Of a stretch of 15,738 nt of DNA, positions 14,933-15,738 are shown one piece after another. Made by a program: the position numbers and the translations under genes. Source of the stretch: Flavobacteriales bacterium (GTDB lineage Bacteria; Bacteroidota; Bacteroidia; NS11-12g; UBA955). The notes under the pieces were generated by a model. It saw nothing but the letters and a program-made list of their open reading frames with translations, was not told the origin of the DNA and searched no databases. The stretch covers positions 1 through 15,738 of the forward strand of contig CANIZU010000027.1 in NCBI GenBank assembly GCA_947472115.1. The letters are read 5' to 3'. The first letter of the stretch is position 1, and every line of letters starts with the position of its first letter.

Positions 14933-15674
14933 GTACGCAAGCTGCAGTCATAACACTAACCTTATCTATGCCAATGTCATCATTTTGTAAGCAGGATTTT
15001 AAACAAGATTCTATGGTGGATCCCGTCGTCATTACATCGTCTACCAAACACAAATGTCCCAACGAAAATCCCTTGTACTTTGGATTGAATTGATACTTGC
15101 TTTCGGCAGATATTAATCGCTCCGCACGATTTTTTTTGGTCTGCGAAATTGATCGATTTGGCTGCAAAAATAAATCCGTAATAAGTTCGCCACTCAACAC
15201 CTCATTGATGCCTTCAGCTAACCGTAATGCCTGATTATACCCCCGTTTTCTCACTTTTGAAGCGTGCATAGGAATTACAGCAAAATGGGTAAACTCCGGA
15301 TCGCCGTGATCACGCGTTATCCGATCCCCCATTTCCTTGCCTAGTTTAACCGCCAACGATTCCGCTCCTTCATACTTAATCGCCTTCATCATCTTAGAAA
15401 CCCCTGAATTTCTTCTGTAATCCAATAAAAAATAACCTAACTCTAGTGGAACCCTTCCTGCCAAACCCCTGCAAATTGGATTGGTTTTGCTCAGTCCGTA
15501 AACTGAATATGGCAAATTGACATAGCATGAAAAACACAAATCATGTTCTTGTCTTATTAATAAATCACCACAAACAACACATGTTCTGGGAAATGAAAAA
15601 TCTAACATGTCCAAAACCAATTCCTCAAACAATGCTCTCACTTTGCTAGAATTCCTATCTAAACAATCACCCAT
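14928..15674 (-). CDS. ComF-family phosphoribosyltransferase-like protein
   Basis: ComF proteins take part in natural transformation (handling of incoming single-stranded DNA) and combine an N-terminal zinc finger with a phosphoribosyltransferase fold. Numbering here starts from an upstream TTG at 15701, which would give 257 residues. The zinc finger is CVVC (41-44) and CFSC (56-59); the conserved RKRGYNQALRLAEG lies at 151-164; the PRPP-binding loop is LVDDVMTTGST (219-229). All expected motifs are present. The start is uncertain. TTG 15701, ATG 15674 and GTG 15641 are in frame, and family members usually begin 10-20 residues before the first cysteine pair. I list the ATG (248 residues), but GTG 15641 fits the usual length best. 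The stop overlaps the promoter of the next gene on the same strand; a distant operon with it cannot be excluded. Confidence 0.9.
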   Translation of the reverse strand: MGDCLDRNSSKVRALFEELVLDMLDFSFPRTCVVCGDLLIRQEHDLCFSCYVNLPYSVYGLSKTNPICRGLAGRVPLELGYFLLDYRRNSGVSKMMKAIKYEGAESLAVKLGKEMGDRITRDHGDPEFTHFAVIPMHASKVRKRGYNQALRLAEGINEVLSGELITDLFLQPNRSISQTKKNRAERLISAESKYQFNPKYKGFSLGHLCLVDDVMTTGSTIESCLKSCLQNDDIGIDKVSVMTAACVL

Positions 15675-15738
15675 CGCTCCAAACACATATCGCAAAAACA
15701 ACGATTTATCGATTTACCCTACCATTATTGCAAAAAAC

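Overview
The window looks like chromosomal DNA of a member of the Bacteroidota. Four things point there: a secreted protein with a C-terminal type IX secretion (T9SS) sorting domain, -7 promoter elements of the TAnnTTTG type instead of TATAAT, the Bacteroidota-type small DUF2795 protein, and the HflX, MarR and kynureninase sequence styles. There are no tRNA or rRNA genes, insertion sequences, CRISPR arrays, phage genes or integration signs. Most of it reads as core genome.

Layout. 1-1179 (minus): 5'-terminal part of an unrecognised secreted protein, running off the left edge. 1194-2435 (plus): GTPase HflX, ending in a bidirectional terminator facing a small acidic DUF2795 protein (2466-2687, minus). 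2755-3399 (plus): catechol-type O-methyltransferase, ending 2 bp from the end of a MarR-family regulator (3402-3851, minus). 3939-5258 (plus): kynureninase, divergent from marR; the region between them carries a 10-bp direct repeat that could be an operator. 5242-7143 (minus): a membrane-spanning TPR protein with a C-terminal LuxR-like helix-turn-helix, overlapping the kynU 3' end by 17 bp. 7144-7566: a 423-bp divergent regulatory region. 7567-9750 (plus): membrane protease FtsH with an unusual acidic Ser/Thr-rich tail. 9774-11606 (minus): MsbA-like ABC exporter. 11641-11675: a perfect 16-bp terminator hairpin. 11693-14887 (minus): a 1064-residue T9SS-exported Calx-beta/OB-fold protein. 14928 to about 15674 (minus): ComF-family phosphoribosyltransferase.

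How the genes fit together. HflX (ribosome rescue/splitting), FtsH (membrane protein quality control) and the ABC exporter are general housekeeping functions and form no shared pathway. The one pairing with a plausible regulatory link is marR/kynU (tryptophan/kynurenine catabolism), inferred from divergence and the repeats only. The comF and T9SS genes lie head-to-tail, but a near-consensus promoter starts inside the comF stop codon.

I do not see a clear undescribed multi-gene system. The more interesting points are small-scale: promoter elements almost touching non-ATG start codons at several genes (possible leaderless mRNAs), an hflX start that conflicts with a promoter, the candidate marR/kynU operator, and the membrane-tethered TPR-HTH regulator.
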